A stretch of 52,581 nucleotides of DNA, taken from Polycladidibacter hongkongensis (GTDB lineage: Bacteria > Pseudomonadota > Alphaproteobacteria > Rhizobiales > Stappiaceae). The notes below the pieces were generated by a model that was not told the DNA's origin, did no database searches, and worked only from the letters and a program-made list of their open reading frames with translations. This document shows, piece by piece, positions 17,801-24,670 of this stretch. Where the stretch lies: the NCBI RefSeq assembly GCF_001561995.1, contig NZ_LLWC01000038.1, forward strand, positions 1 through 52,581, read 5' to 3'. The stretch's first letter is position 1. The number at the start of each line of letters is the position of its first letter. The translations under genes were made by a program, and so were the position numbers.

Positions 17801-19069
17801 TCGTTCGATTACAAACTAAGTGTGAACGCAGACCCCGCAGACTTTGAAGTCTACCTGACCGGAAAAACCAACGGCAACCATGCGAATGTGCGTCAGTTGA
17901 TTAATTTGAATAAGCCTAGGGCAGACGGCCAAACCGACCACGCGGAAGCCATCCTGCGGGATCTAGGTACTTCGGAGTACTACATCGAGATTCATGCGAA
18001 AAAGGGCGCACAAGGTTTCTTGGAGATTGATAATCTTGATGTGAGTTGGTCAAACTCGGTTGAGGGCAACATCATGGTCTACACACCAGGTGGTGTGGCG
18101 GTCACTGCGGATGCGTCGCTTGGCGACGATAGCGGCAAACTTAACAAGGCAATCGTAATTGTCGAGCACGCCGCGTTGGCAGGAGGCGACAAGCTCGAGT
18201 ATCGGGGGAGTAACCCGGACATTGCAGCAAGTGTGGTGCGTAATGGGTCCAGCATGACGCTAACTTTAACCGGAGTTGCGAGTGTTGAGGCCTATGAACA
18301 AGCGCTGGAGGATGTGTATTTTGTGCATCATGACCCAAAGCCAAGCACTGCGAGCATCAATACCTCTATCGAGATTTTTGATGAAGAAGGGCTTGGCAGC
18401 GGTGCTGCAATTGGCTCGATTTCATTTGATAGCACGTCTCTTTACGACACTGCTGGTAATAACAATTCCGGCTCGAATCTTAATGGCCATGTGGGCAACG
18501 ACACGCACGCAGGTGGCAATGGCGCATCCATTTTGTTGGGCAAGCAGGGCCACGATCAGCTTATGGGAAGACAAGGTAATGATGAAATTCAAGGGCAGGC
18601 AGGCAACGATGACTTGCGTGGGGGGCAAGGCAACGATGTTCTTTATGGAGGCGACGGCAATGACACGCTTAATGGAGGCACAGGAGCGGATGTGCTTATC
18701 GGTGGGCGTGGGTTTGACAGCCTAACTGGCGGTATTGGTGCTGATACCTTCATTTTCCGCGGATTAGAAGCTGGAGGTAAAGTTGGTAGCAGCGATGTCG
18801 TAACAGACTTCAATATTGCCGATGATATTTTGGATGTTTCGGCACTGTTGGATGCTGCATTTGGTTCAAATGCCGATGTCACGGGTTTTGTTCATTTAGA
18901 CAAATCCGGTGAGGATGTTGTCTTGAAAGTTGATCGGAACGGCGACGGCGACAATTGGGAGCAAGTCGCGGTGCTCAACGACCTTGGGACCAGCCTTTCT
19001 GGAGGTGACACCATTAAAATTGTTGTCGATGAAGATGGAACCTACGTGGATATGAGCGTCCCAAGCTAA
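11876..19069 (+). CDS. Giant type I-secreted RTX adhesin (2397 residues)
   Basis: A single uninterrupted frame. The N-terminal 200 residues have no signal peptide and include a small beta domain (DLQIAFTEGGTTLIKGFF), like the retention or pre-repeat modules of LapA-type adhesins. From about residue 190 to 1800 come about ten repeats of 130-210 residues, each ending in an acidic DxD-P type motif (VVDDIPSQ, VQDDVPVV, ITDDKPEP, FHDDAPLI, VNDDAPKA, LDDDTPDA, VIDDVPTV, FLDDGPNA) and containing EFxLHxxLDHP-like strands and DGDGD calcium sites; this is the T1SS-143/VCBS-like architecture. A further beta-rich region precedes the RTX nonapeptides (about 2220-2300). The end (ADTFIF, VVTDFN, DILDVSALL) is the standard type I C-terminal target domain. 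Likely function: calcium-stabilised surface adhesin. No type I exporter genes are in the window. Confidence 0.92.
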   Translation: MTDTTMEKSGAAVGSNTEKMSLIVQALERGKDLSLEKVIGQKVDFSQIMDTPLQLFRVGDDLQIAFTEGGTTLIKGFFAGDASAPAVVLDGGQTLSLAQFTFAANISTSQDIQTAVGEGERLIEQLQDQDPRGPGQQFSDPKIGDLGPGLNVHALLKPEDYGRGAPKEYPLGLENTKPQVNAAPDAVRVDEADMDRDDLDGAETPITIRGGLGIDFGRDGAQVRALSFQLLNDVPVDGNGTPLTLTADSVPLAYQVSQLANGSALLKATGLNGELVFELLLDTSATNGAYTFTLHGNLDHIETNADELPFSLRYTAADKDGDTITSSLDITVVDDLVKIGDHVGGKVWEDSLPFGNQDDGDTPAGNPQHTVKNNLKIDWGVDNADQVDADNYQDKPDGLGDRALVFATDPLGSEQSSEVSLSDGAVIGNAVTDHSGNLVTSGGLQVYFEVIENGTALRGYVLEGETDTARIADSTATGTTVFEIILRDDGVGSYEFTLHKPLDHPGNNDADDLKLSFNFEAHDGDGDIAYDDFSIVVVDDIPSQVLIKKEEISERDLTSSAPISIEGAIDVDFGADGKHGETGLSFAQQQNSLVNLTSGGHAITYTVSGDGSVLTAIADGSTVFEVSLTDTGYTFMLHKALDHTKPDNDSTLDLSFDVIATDGDGDQVPFSFTVCVQDDVPVVSGDPILVTIDEDDLNTAGNEGTSPDSDTHADGYVFATGSLATLVNFGLDGPHPVSAAGLTDGAISYLDGLGLKSKGAAITFDTVDGVLVGSTDSGPVMGLSINMETGAFEFRQYASLDHKLAGGENLELQPNNISAIDFGRVLKIVDADGDTATLAGKFSISITDDKPEPQIKSFEGAARVDETSGQQNGEVEDLAALFEPVESPGSDPHLNGEVAYAQTELDIVFANNVGADGLLAEALSIHRSGNWSGLKTTEGHEIQLSVGKKGLIEGKVYNPDGEQHGETAFAIHLGLEGNKPALSVAQYLSLKHLDSTADNELLDLSGKVKLHYTVIDGDKDGVIAEYDIGAHIKFHDDAPLISGAKDLIFNEKDFTWNGTQFEPLEEDGSFELDYGADGKNSDGSLKFSNTTLVDLKALALKSFDAPLDYVLSQDGQTVTAYAGSLTVFEASLSPDNPSNYTFTLHRQLDHDATGTGGEQKQLQFTVEAKDGDGDTATGSFKVTVNDDAPKAGLLNIVLDDDDIGADGNIGGVGDDDASGITGKIPHDFGADFAGTIRLQDPSGLPDGFSFTTSTQNNGLKTKIVFSQMQGAEKVDVASVSLDLEGNYVITQLAPIQHPEGGNENNIDFTLTYIVEDGDKDAAIGTISVHLDDDTPDAVVSTPVGVTEEVGAEIANGKAQGDFGADGEAAEDAYLLSGEGAPDGFSYKLVGGELQIKQGDTHVLTASMDAQGNYTIKQIAPLSQPSGQAYQSIPITYVTMDSDGDTVQNTLTFQISDGGPNGGNPVCIQVDEDDLPEGSDPVKEDVNLKGEFGIDWGQDGAGSLSFADTVAPSGLTSGGNAVEYHFNSDRTQLTAKADGADVFFVLLKTDGSGEYEFELKGSLDHPGGQGTNKLDLDFDLLIKDKDGSAATTSLKVQVIDDVPTVSLDLQGFELTLDETAGIQGNEIDAADSVQQIKTLVAGAQTDADMQPQYAHAKLPDGAFTSLAGADGEKSLSFSLSYGDSPSSQLTTTEGAKISLMKEGDLLVGRVDDGSTNGRAAFALHVDAATGEVSAVQILSLLHPEKPEAHNEPVTLGDYGLKLAVTIEDGDGDIETSEVSIGDFIRFLDDGPNANDDGTHTVEQGQSVTIAVLANDSGGADGLDQYEIEEVLGGSAEFVNGKLEFTADADATDGRVTYKIVDGDGDVDTATVQFEIENSTPNKAPTISLAGQGEVFNVRDEFNFNEFATTPGNYEQSRRDDGSANFGSGGTNSTESWQFNGAQKDIIDDGLMKVSGSQNGTFVYRKIPAEADSGGQISFDYKLSVNADPADFEVYLTGKTNGNHANVRQLINLNKPRADGQTDHAEAILRDLGTSEYYIEIHAKKGAQGFLEIDNLDVSWSNSVEGNIMVYTPGGVAVTADASLGDDSGKLNKAIVIVEHAALAGGDKLEYRGSNPDIAASVVRNGSSMTLTLTGVASVEAYEQALEDVYFVHHDPKPSTASINTSIEIFDEEGLGSGAAIGSISFDSTSLYDTAGNNNSGSNLNGHVGNDTHAGGNGASILLGKQGHDQLMGRQGNDEIQGQAGNDDLRGGQGNDVLYGGDGNDTLNGGTGADVLIGGRGFDSLTGGIGADTFIFRGLEAGGKVGSSDVVTDFNIADDILDVSALLDAAFGSNADVTGFVHLDKSGEDVVLKVDRNGDGDNWEQVAVLNDLGTSLSGGDTIKIVVDEDGTYVDMSVPS

Positions 19070-19080
19070 ACCAGTAAGTC

Positions 19081-19109
19081 AAGGCGCTGGGTTTTTTACT
19101 CAGTGCCTT
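19081..19109 (+). terminator. Terminator hairpin after the adhesin gene
   Basis: AAGGCGCTGGGT and ACTCAGTGCCTT form a 12-bp stem with two G-U pairs around a T6 loop, starting 11 bp after the adhesin stop and followed by TATTAAT. Confidence 0.6.
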
Positions 19110-19201
19110 TATTAATCTTGAATCTATTTACGTAAAATCGTATAGGTATCAAAATTCTACTTTTGAAAATTAGTATGTACATGCAATATAGAGTTAATAC
19201 T

Positions 19202-20608
19202 ATGCACATGGAAATTGATGGATCCGATACATCTGAGATTTATTTTGATCTGACGGATACTTTACTTTATTTCGCACGTTGCAAGCGAGTAAGTGGAATT
19301 CAACGTGTTGTTATTACGGTTTTGCAGGAATTGCTAGCGTCGCCCTCTTTTCGGGAGAGAGTTGTGCCAGTTGCCTTTGATTGGCGTCGCCGCTCATTTG
19401 TAGAGATTCCAAAGGCTAAACTCTTTGAAATTGGTCCTGATGGTGCGATAGTTTCGCTGCGTACACAGGCACTAAGCCATTTTGGCAAATTCTTGTTTCC
19501 ACGCATGCCTCAGCGCGCGAAGTACGAAGGTAAACCTGTCAGGTATCGCTTGCATGTGTTTCGCCGTCTTGTGCCTTTTTATATGAGATCGGGTTGGGCT
19601 AGTTTTACCTCTGAGAAACTGCGGACTATCTCGTTACCAAAGGGTGCCAGTTTACTGTTGATGGGTTCAGGATGGGATACGCAGCACTTCCTTCCCCATA
19701 TGACAGCTCTAAAATCGATCGGTTTGCGACTGGTGTTTTTTATCCATGATATCATGCCACTGGTTTTGCCCTTAGAGCAGACAACTGTAAATGTTCCAAT
19801 GTATAGGTCATGGTTTGACAAAGTTCTTACGTTGGCAGATCGTATATTAGTGTGTTCAATTCATACTAATAAGGACGTCCAAAATTACATAAAGGCGCAG
19901 GACGCACGAGAAGTAGAAATTGTGCATGTTCCGCTGGCTCACGAATTTCTTCAGGGTTCTCAACAGCAATATCCCGCAGTCAAATCCGATGAAACGCTCA
20001 CCAAGCCACTAAATTCGAAACGCTATCTCCTCTTTGTTGGCCCAGCAAGCGGACGTAAAAACGCCCAGGCAGTGATTACTGCATGGGCGAAACTAGAAAA
20101 ACACCCTGACTTTGCCGGACTTCACCTATGCATTGCCGGAGCTACAACGGCTCAGGAAGGAAGTGAGATTCTTAAAAGCATGGGTTTATCGAGCGAAGGC
20201 CAGAGGATTGTTTTTCAGCACGCCCCAACAGATCAAGCCCTTAGCGCGCTTTATCGCCATTGCTTGTTTACTGTGTTTCCCAGTTCCTATGAGGGTTGGG
20301 GCTTGCCGGTTGGCGAAAGCTTGTGGTTTGGCAAATACTGTATCGCAGCAAGCGGAACAACATTAGAAGAAGTTGGCGCGACTTACTGCGACTATGTCGA
20401 GCCGGGTGATGTTAATGCCCTGGCAAGCGCCATGGAAAAGGCTGTGACAGACCGTGACTACTTGCAAAGAAAGGAGCAGGAGATTGCCTCAGCAAAGCTC
20501 AGATCATGGGCACAAGTGGCAAAAGAAATAGGTGAAGCAAGCCTTTCTAAGGCTACCCCAGAAGGCAATACGACGACACCTAAGAGGAAAGCTGCGGTTT
20601 TGCTCTGA
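19202..20608 (+). CDS. GT-B fold glycosyltransferase (group 1/GT4)
   Basis: The start is uncertain. The frame opens with TTG at 19163 and has ATGs at 19175, 19181, 19202 and 19208; I take 19202 because an AGAG lies 8 bases before it. The product is about 468 residues. The C-terminal half is a typical GT4 nucleotide-sugar domain: YLLFVGPASGRKN, then FPSSYEGWGLPVGESLWFGK with the E-x7-E-type region, and GTTLEEVG. The N-terminal half begins IYFDLTDTLLYF and GIQRVV, a form often seen in glycosyltransferases beside polysaccharide or adhesin genes. It follows the adhesin after a terminator, so probably has its own promoter. Possible roles are adhesin glycosylation or surface polysaccharide; neither is proven. 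Confidence 0.85.
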   Translation: MHMEIDGSDTSEIYFDLTDTLLYFARCKRVSGIQRVVITVLQELLASPSFRERVVPVAFDWRRRSFVEIPKAKLFEIGPDGAIVSLRTQALSHFGKFLFPRMPQRAKYEGKPVRYRLHVFRRLVPFYMRSGWASFTSEKLRTISLPKGASLLLMGSGWDTQHFLPHMTALKSIGLRLVFFIHDIMPLVLPLEQTTVNVPMYRSWFDKVLTLADRILVCSIHTNKDVQNYIKAQDAREVEIVHVPLAHEFLQGSQQQYPAVKSDETLTKPLNSKRYLLFVGPASGRKNAQAVITAWAKLEKHPDFAGLHLCIAGATTAQEGSEILKSMGLSSEGQRIVFQHAPTDQALSALYRHCLFTVFPSSYEGWGLPVGESLWFGKYCIAASGTTLEEVGATYCDYVEPGDVNALASAMEKAVTDRDYLQRKEQEIASAKLRSWAQVAKEIGEASLSKATPEGNTTTPKRKAAVLL

Positions 20609-20754
20609 GTGTCATGAAGGTTTTTGCAGAATCACTTGTGGCTCGCTGATTGTTTCCAAAGAAATGATTGCCGGACCAAGAGCGCATGATTCTGATTGTT
20701 AAACTATTGAAAGAGAACAATTTTTTAAGTTTTTTTGATGCTGTTTTTTGCTCT

Positions 20755-20770
20755 GTTAACCGCCGTTAAC
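20755..20770. promoter_or_regulatory. parS: repABC-type parS centromere site
   Basis: GTTAACCGCCGTTAAC fits the repABC parS consensus GTTNNCNGCNGNNAAC at every fixed position. It lies about 95 bp upstream of repA, in the stretch between the glycosyltransferase and repA, a known location for parS. RepB (ParB) is the expected binding protein. Confidence 0.8.
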
Positions 20771-20863
20771 CAAAAAAAAGTTGGCGTTTGCTTGCGGGTG
20801 CATTACCATCTAGACGCAATTTCGGGCATTTGTTGGCGACTTTCCGTTTAAAGGTGATACGCA

Positions 20864-22084
20864 GTGCAATATAGCAAAAACTCCATGGTTCTTGATGAAT
20901 CGCCGTCGGAGCGGATTTCACGATATTCGCAGCTGCTCTCCGGTCAACTGCAACGTTTGCGGCAGGAGCTGTATCCGCCAGAGGCGCACAAAAACCTACG
21001 TGCGTTCTCATCCGTTGATGTGGCGCGCTTGATCGGCGTATCTGAAAGCACCATTCGCCAGCTTGATTTGGATGGCGAAGGGCCCACGCCGACCCGTTTG
21101 CCCAACGGCCGTCGCAGCTACACGCTAGAGCAGATCAACGATATCCGACGCGTGCTGGCTGAACGCCGCCGCCCTGAAGAGGTCATCAATGTTTTCCCGC
21201 AGCGCCGCGAAGGCGAAAAACTGCAGGTTATCGCCTGTGCCAATTTTAAGGGTGGTTCGGCGAAAACAACCACGAGCACACACCTTGCCCATTATCTTGC
21301 CTTACGTGGCTATCGCGTTTTAGCCATTGATCTAGATCCGCAGGCCTCTCTTTCCGCTATGTTCGGCATTCAGCCAGAGTTTGATGTGGAGCCGAACTGC
21401 ACATTGTTTGGCGCGCTGCGTTACGATGAAGAGCGACGAAATCTCTCGGAGGTCATCCGGCCTACCTATATTGATGGACTTGATTTGGTACCAGCTAATC
21501 TGGAGCTGGCAGAGTTCGAGCACATAGTGCCAACCGCCATTGCAACAGGGGCATCAACCGGAGAGAACATCTTTTTCCGGCGTATCAAGAATGTACTAGC
21601 CGAAGTGGAAGACGCCTATGATATCGTTGTGCTCGATTGCCCACCACAACTGGGTTTTCTAACCCTCGGCGCTTTGTTCGCCTCAACAGGGCTATTAATC
21701 ACGCTACACCCTCAGATGCTTGACCTTGCGTCTTGCAATCAGTTCTTGGGGATGAGTTCTGACCTGATGGCAGTGATCGAGAACAATGGCGGCGAAATGA
21801 ACCTCGACTGGATGCGGTTCCTCATTACCCGGCATAACCCCAATGATAGCCCGCAAACCCGTGTGGTTGGATTGCTTCGGGCGCTGTTTGGCGAAGATGT
21901 GATGACGGCCCCTGCGCTGGAATCTACTGCGGTGGCCAATGCTGGCTTGGAGAAGAAGTCTCTTTATGAGCTAGAGCCGGGTGCGATTGGTAGGGAAACG
22001 CTCAAGCGCGCGCTAGAAAGCATGGATTCTGTGAATGGCGAAATTGAGCAACTGCTTTGGTCATCATGGGGGCGTGGCGAATGA
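20864..22084 (+). CDS. repA: Plasmid partition ATPase RepA (ParA family)
   Basis: The 406-residue product (GTG start) has the normal RepA layout. An N-terminal MerR-like helix-turn-helix at about residues 48-95 (ARLIGVSESTIRQLDLDGEG) is followed by a deviant Walker A at about 126-136 (NFKGGSAKTTTSTHLA), then LAIDLDPQASLS and a Walker B (IVVLDCPPQLGFL). RepA hydrolyses ATP on the nucleoid to segregate RepB-parS complexes and represses the repABC promoter. It is the first gene of repA-repB-repC and overlaps repB by 4 bases (ATGA). Length is normal for the family. Confidence 0.96.
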   Translation: MQYSKNSMVLDESPSERISRYSQLLSGQLQRLRQELYPPEAHKNLRAFSSVDVARLIGVSESTIRQLDLDGEGPTPTRLPNGRRSYTLEQINDIRRVLAERRRPEEVINVFPQRREGEKLQVIACANFKGGSAKTTTSTHLAHYLALRGYRVLAIDLDPQASLSAMFGIQPEFDVEPNCTLFGALRYDEERRNLSEVIRPTYIDGLDLVPANLELAEFEHIVPTAIATGASTGENIFFRRIKNVLAEVEDAYDIVVLDCPPQLGFLTLGALFASTGLLITLHPQMLDLASCNQFLGMSSDLMAVIENNGGEMNLDWMRFLITRHNPNDSPQTRVVGLLRALFGEDVMTAPALESTAVANAGLEKKSLYELEPGAIGRETLKRALESMDSVNGEIEQLLWSSWGRGE

Positions 22085-23136
22085 ATAAGGCAAAGGATCG
22101 CAAGAACGCATTAGATAGTCTGTTCGGCGGTGGCACGATGGCCGATTTGGCGGCTGCAGGCGCATCCAGTCGCCCTCGTCTCTCATCTGGTGCTATCGGG
22201 GCGGCCGAGATTAACCTCATTAAAGACGAACGTGACCGTCTTAAAGCGGAGCTCGCAGAGCTTTCAAATCGTGCACCCAGCACGGGCGATATTATCGATT
22301 TGGATACAGCGCTGGTATTTCCATCTTTTGTCGCGGATCGGATGGAAGTGGAGTTTGATCCGGCGTTCGAGGCACTGAAGGAATCTATCGCGGAAAGTGG
22401 CCAGCAGGTACCTATTTTGGTACGCCCACATCCTGAAAAGGAAGAGTGCTACCAGATTGCCTACGGGCACCGCCGCTGGCGGGCCTGTAGAGAATTGGGC
22501 GTATCTGTTAAAGGGACGGTTCGTGCGCTTGATAACGAGCAATTGTTGGTCGCTCAAGGCCAGGAAAACCATGAACGCAAGGATCTATCGTTTATCGAGA
22601 CCTGCCTCTTTGTTTACCGGTTGGCACAGGATTACCCGCAGAGTCTTATTGTTCGCGCAATTGGTAAGGACAAATCGCTGATCTCTAAATACCGGAAACT
22701 TGCCGCGAGCATTCCCGAAGAGCTGCTTCGCCAAATCGGACCTGCGCCCAAAATTGGCCGTCCGCGCTGGGAAGAGTTTGCAAGCTTCTTCGAAGAAGGC
22801 GCGGTCAAGCCGGAGTATGCTGAGAACTTTACCCAGAGCCTGCAAACGCAGAGTTTTTTAGCGCTTGGATCGGACGATCGCTTCAGCCTCCTGCTCGACA
22901 CTTTGCAAAAGGTGGAAACAGCGCCTGAACGAAAAGGAAATACTCCAGTTCCTTCTACCGCGCGCAAGTCGGCATTATGGCTTGGCCAGAAGCAGGTGAA
23001 GGTGTTGCAAGGTGCAAAGCAAACGCAATTTGTTGTCGATCACAGTGTGAACCCGCAGCTTGCAGACTATCTGCAGGCGCAAATTCCAGAGCTTCTGGAG
23101 CGGTTTGCCGCTGAAAATGGGGAGGATAGCCAATGA
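22081..23136 (+). CDS. repB: Plasmid partition protein RepB (ParB family)
   Basis: I start at ATG 22081, which overlaps the repA stop, instead of 24 bases upstream; it gives the family's normal beginning (MNKAKDRKNALDSLFGG). The product is 351 residues. Features: an N-terminal RepA-interaction region with a coiled-coil-like stretch (LIKDERDRLKAELAEL), a ParB/Srx domain with VRPHPEKEECYQIAYGHRR, the box-II-like motif VAQGQENHERKDLSFIE, and a helix-turn-helix around IGKDKSLISKYRKLAASIP. It binds parS (a good site is at 20755) and works with RepA. The repB-repC gap carries the antisense RNA. Confidence 0.96.
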   Translation: MNKAKDRKNALDSLFGGGTMADLAAAGASSRPRLSSGAIGAAEINLIKDERDRLKAELAELSNRAPSTGDIIDLDTALVFPSFVADRMEVEFDPAFEALKESIAESGQQVPILVRPHPEKEECYQIAYGHRRWRACRELGVSVKGTVRALDNEQLLVAQGQENHERKDLSFIETCLFVYRLAQDYPQSLIVRAIGKDKSLISKYRKLAASIPEELLRQIGPAPKIGRPRWEEFASFFEEGAVKPEYAENFTQSLQTQSFLALGSDDRFSLLLDTLQKVETAPERKGNTPVPSTARKSALWLGQKQVKVLQGAKQTQFVVDHSVNPQLADYLQAQIPELLERFAAENGEDSQ

Positions 23137-23149
23137 GCTAGTCCCAAAG

Positions 23150-23233
23150 AAAAAAGGCCCTGTTGACGGCAATCAACAAGGCCTAAATTCACAGTCCAAA
23201 CAGGCCGGAACCTGTCTAGGAACGTCTTTAGCA
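23150..23233 (-). ncRNA. repABC counter-transcribed antisense RNA (ctRNA)
   Basis: In the repB-repC gap the minus strand shows a full small-RNA unit: a promoter at 23239-23268, then about 80 bases ending in a terminator with an 11-bp stem (arms 23173-23183 and 23156-23166, one G-U pair) and TTTTTT at 23155-23150. All studied repABC plasmids encode such an RNA here; it pairs with the repC leader, lowers repC expression and sets copy number and incompatibility. The 5' end is estimated from the -10 box. Confidence 0.8.
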
Positions 23234-23238
23234 ATTCA

Positions 23239-23268
23239 ATCCTACGACAAAACGGCAGTGCGAATCAA
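23239..23268 (-). promoter_or_regulatory. Promoter of the antisense RNA
   Basis: On the minus strand TTGATT (23268-23263) and TAGGAT (23244-23239) are spaced by 18 bp, a good sigma-70-like pair placed correctly for the ctRNA. Confidence 0.6.
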
Positions 23269-23379
23269 GTCACCTTTCGGTTTCTTGGCGTGATTTGTCA
23301 TGCTTTTTCGCGTTTTGGACACCTCTTCCCACTCTTTTGGGGACGTGCTGTGCGCAAGTGCATCACGTGCAGGTGGCGC

Positions 23380-24660
23380 ATGCGTACAGACGCTGTTGCA
23401 TCCTTTCGTAAGTTAACTCCAGCAATGTTGGAAAGCCAACGCCTGGCTCAGGCGAATGACATCGTCGAAACCACGAAGGCAGAAGCTGCAATTACCATTA
23501 AAAAGGCGGCTCCTGCGCTCGGTATTGACGGAACAACCTACCACGTTTTAGACATCTTGCTTGGGTTGTCTCGTGCCGATGATTGGGGGAAGAGACACAG
23601 GCCGATAGTGGCTATTTCCAATGACAAGCTTGCAGAATATGTGTGTCGCTCTACACGAACTGTGATGCGCAGTGTGCGAAAGCTGGTGGAAGCCGGCATA
23701 CTTGCTTACAAAGATAGTCCAACAGGTCGTCGTTTTATCTATCGGGATGAGGGCAATGGCGCGATAAATCGTGCCTATGGCTTCGATTTTTCACCCGCGC
23801 GGCAAAACCTGGAAAAGCTGAGGGCGCAGGGAAAAGCCTATCAAGAAAAGCTGAATGCGCAGCAGGAAGCGAAGCGCACAGTGAGCAGATTATCGCGAGC
23901 AATTATTGACAGCATTCAAGCGGCAGCTGTGGCTGATCTTGACTTATCCGCCTATGAGGATGAGCTTTATGTTCTGCGAGAAAGTGGTCTTTCTTTATCG
24001 GAAAAAGCAGCAAGCATCGAAGAGCTATATCAACGCCTTCTCACTGAGTTTAACAATGAAGATACAAATACGACATGCAAGAGTGACACCGATGTCACCC
24101 CATATAATTATACAAACCATAAAAACCCTGAAAATAGTAAACAACAGAACTCAGCTAACGCTGAGTACTTAAATATAAATAGCTCAGCCGCAAACGCGGC
24201 TTCGAAAATGGCTTTAGACAAAAAGCCAAACAGCAAATTTGGTGCCATTTCGCCAGAACTTCAGCAAGCGGATAAGCCAAAATCACAAATGGCTATGCCC
24301 GCAGCATCTTCAGGAACTGCAGAGACCGCTTTAAGCTCGATTTCGATTTCACTTATAGAAACGGCATTGCGCGAGACCAAGCAAACCTTTGCACTGCAAT
24401 TGCAAAACTGGCGGGATTTGACTGATGGGGCTGAAAGTTTGCGGCTGGCTATCGGGTTGTCACCGGCGGCTTGGGGCGCCGCGCAGCATTGTCTTGGGGC
24501 AAAAGCGGCCAGCGCAATTCTGGCGGTGACGGTTGAGAAAACGCTGCGTGATCCGATGGCGATTTCAAATCCCGCGGGATATTTCCAAGCGTGTATCGAG
24601 CGGGCCAAAGAAGGCAACTTGCTGTTACACAAATCGCTCTTTGGCCTCGCGGCAGGCTAG
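23380..24660 (+). CDS. repC: Plasmid replication initiator RepC
   Basis: The frame opens at 23290, but the leader there overlaps the antisense-RNA promoter and is cysteine/tryptophan-rich and untypical. I prefer ATG 23380, with AGGTGG just before it, giving 426 residues, normal for RepC. The N-terminal winged-helix half is recognisable (RADDWGKRHRPIVAISNDKL, then RSTRTVMRSVRKLVEAGIL and DSPTGRRFIYRD). A central low-complexity, Asn/Ala/Ser-rich linker (about 225-300) coincides with an AT-rich DNA stretch, where repABC origins usually lie. The C-terminal domain ends SNPAGYFQACIERAKEGNL, a familiar RepC ending. Expression is expected to be held down by the antisense RNA. Confidence 0.93.
   Translation: MRTDAVASFRKLTPAMLESQRLAQANDIVETTKAEAAITIKKAAPALGIDGTTYHVLDILLGLSRADDWGKRHRPIVAISNDKLAEYVCRSTRTVMRSVRKLVEAGILAYKDSPTGRRFIYRDEGNGAINRAYGFDFSPARQNLEKLRAQGKAYQEKLNAQQEAKRTVSRLSRAIIDSIQAAAVADLDLSAYEDELYVLRESGLSLSEKAASIEELYQRLLTEFNNEDTNTTCKSDTDVTPYNYTNHKNPENSKQQNSANAEYLNINSSAANAASKMALDKKPNSKFGAISPELQQADKPKSQMAMPAASSGTAETALSSISISLIETALRETKQTFALQLQNWRDLTDGAESLRLAIGLSPAAWGAAQHCLGAKAASAILAVTVEKTLRDPMAISNPAGYFQACIERAKEGNLLLHKSLFGLAAG
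24050..24230. other. oriV: Probable replication origin inside repC with clustered dyads
   Basis: In repABC plasmids the origin lies in an AT-rich part of repC. Here that part holds four successive inverted repeats: GTGACA-CCGA-TGTCAC (24083-24098), ACTCAGC-TAAC-GCTGAGT (24149-24166), GCCGC-AAAC-GCGGC (24187-24200) and TGGCTTT/AAAGCCA (24209-24228). The encoded protein segment is a low-complexity linker, which leaves the DNA free to evolve as a site. Confidence 0.5.
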
Positions 24661-24670
24661 GTAGTTGCTG

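Noticed and set aside
12698-18882. Numerous reverse-strand ORFs across the adhesin gene
   Set aside because: They are shadows of the repetitive acidic coding sequence; none has a convincing start site or family.
23290-23379. Longer RepC N-terminus from 23290
   Set aside because: It begins upstream of a better start with AGGTGG, is Cys/Trp-rich unlike RepC, and closely follows the antisense RNA promoter region.
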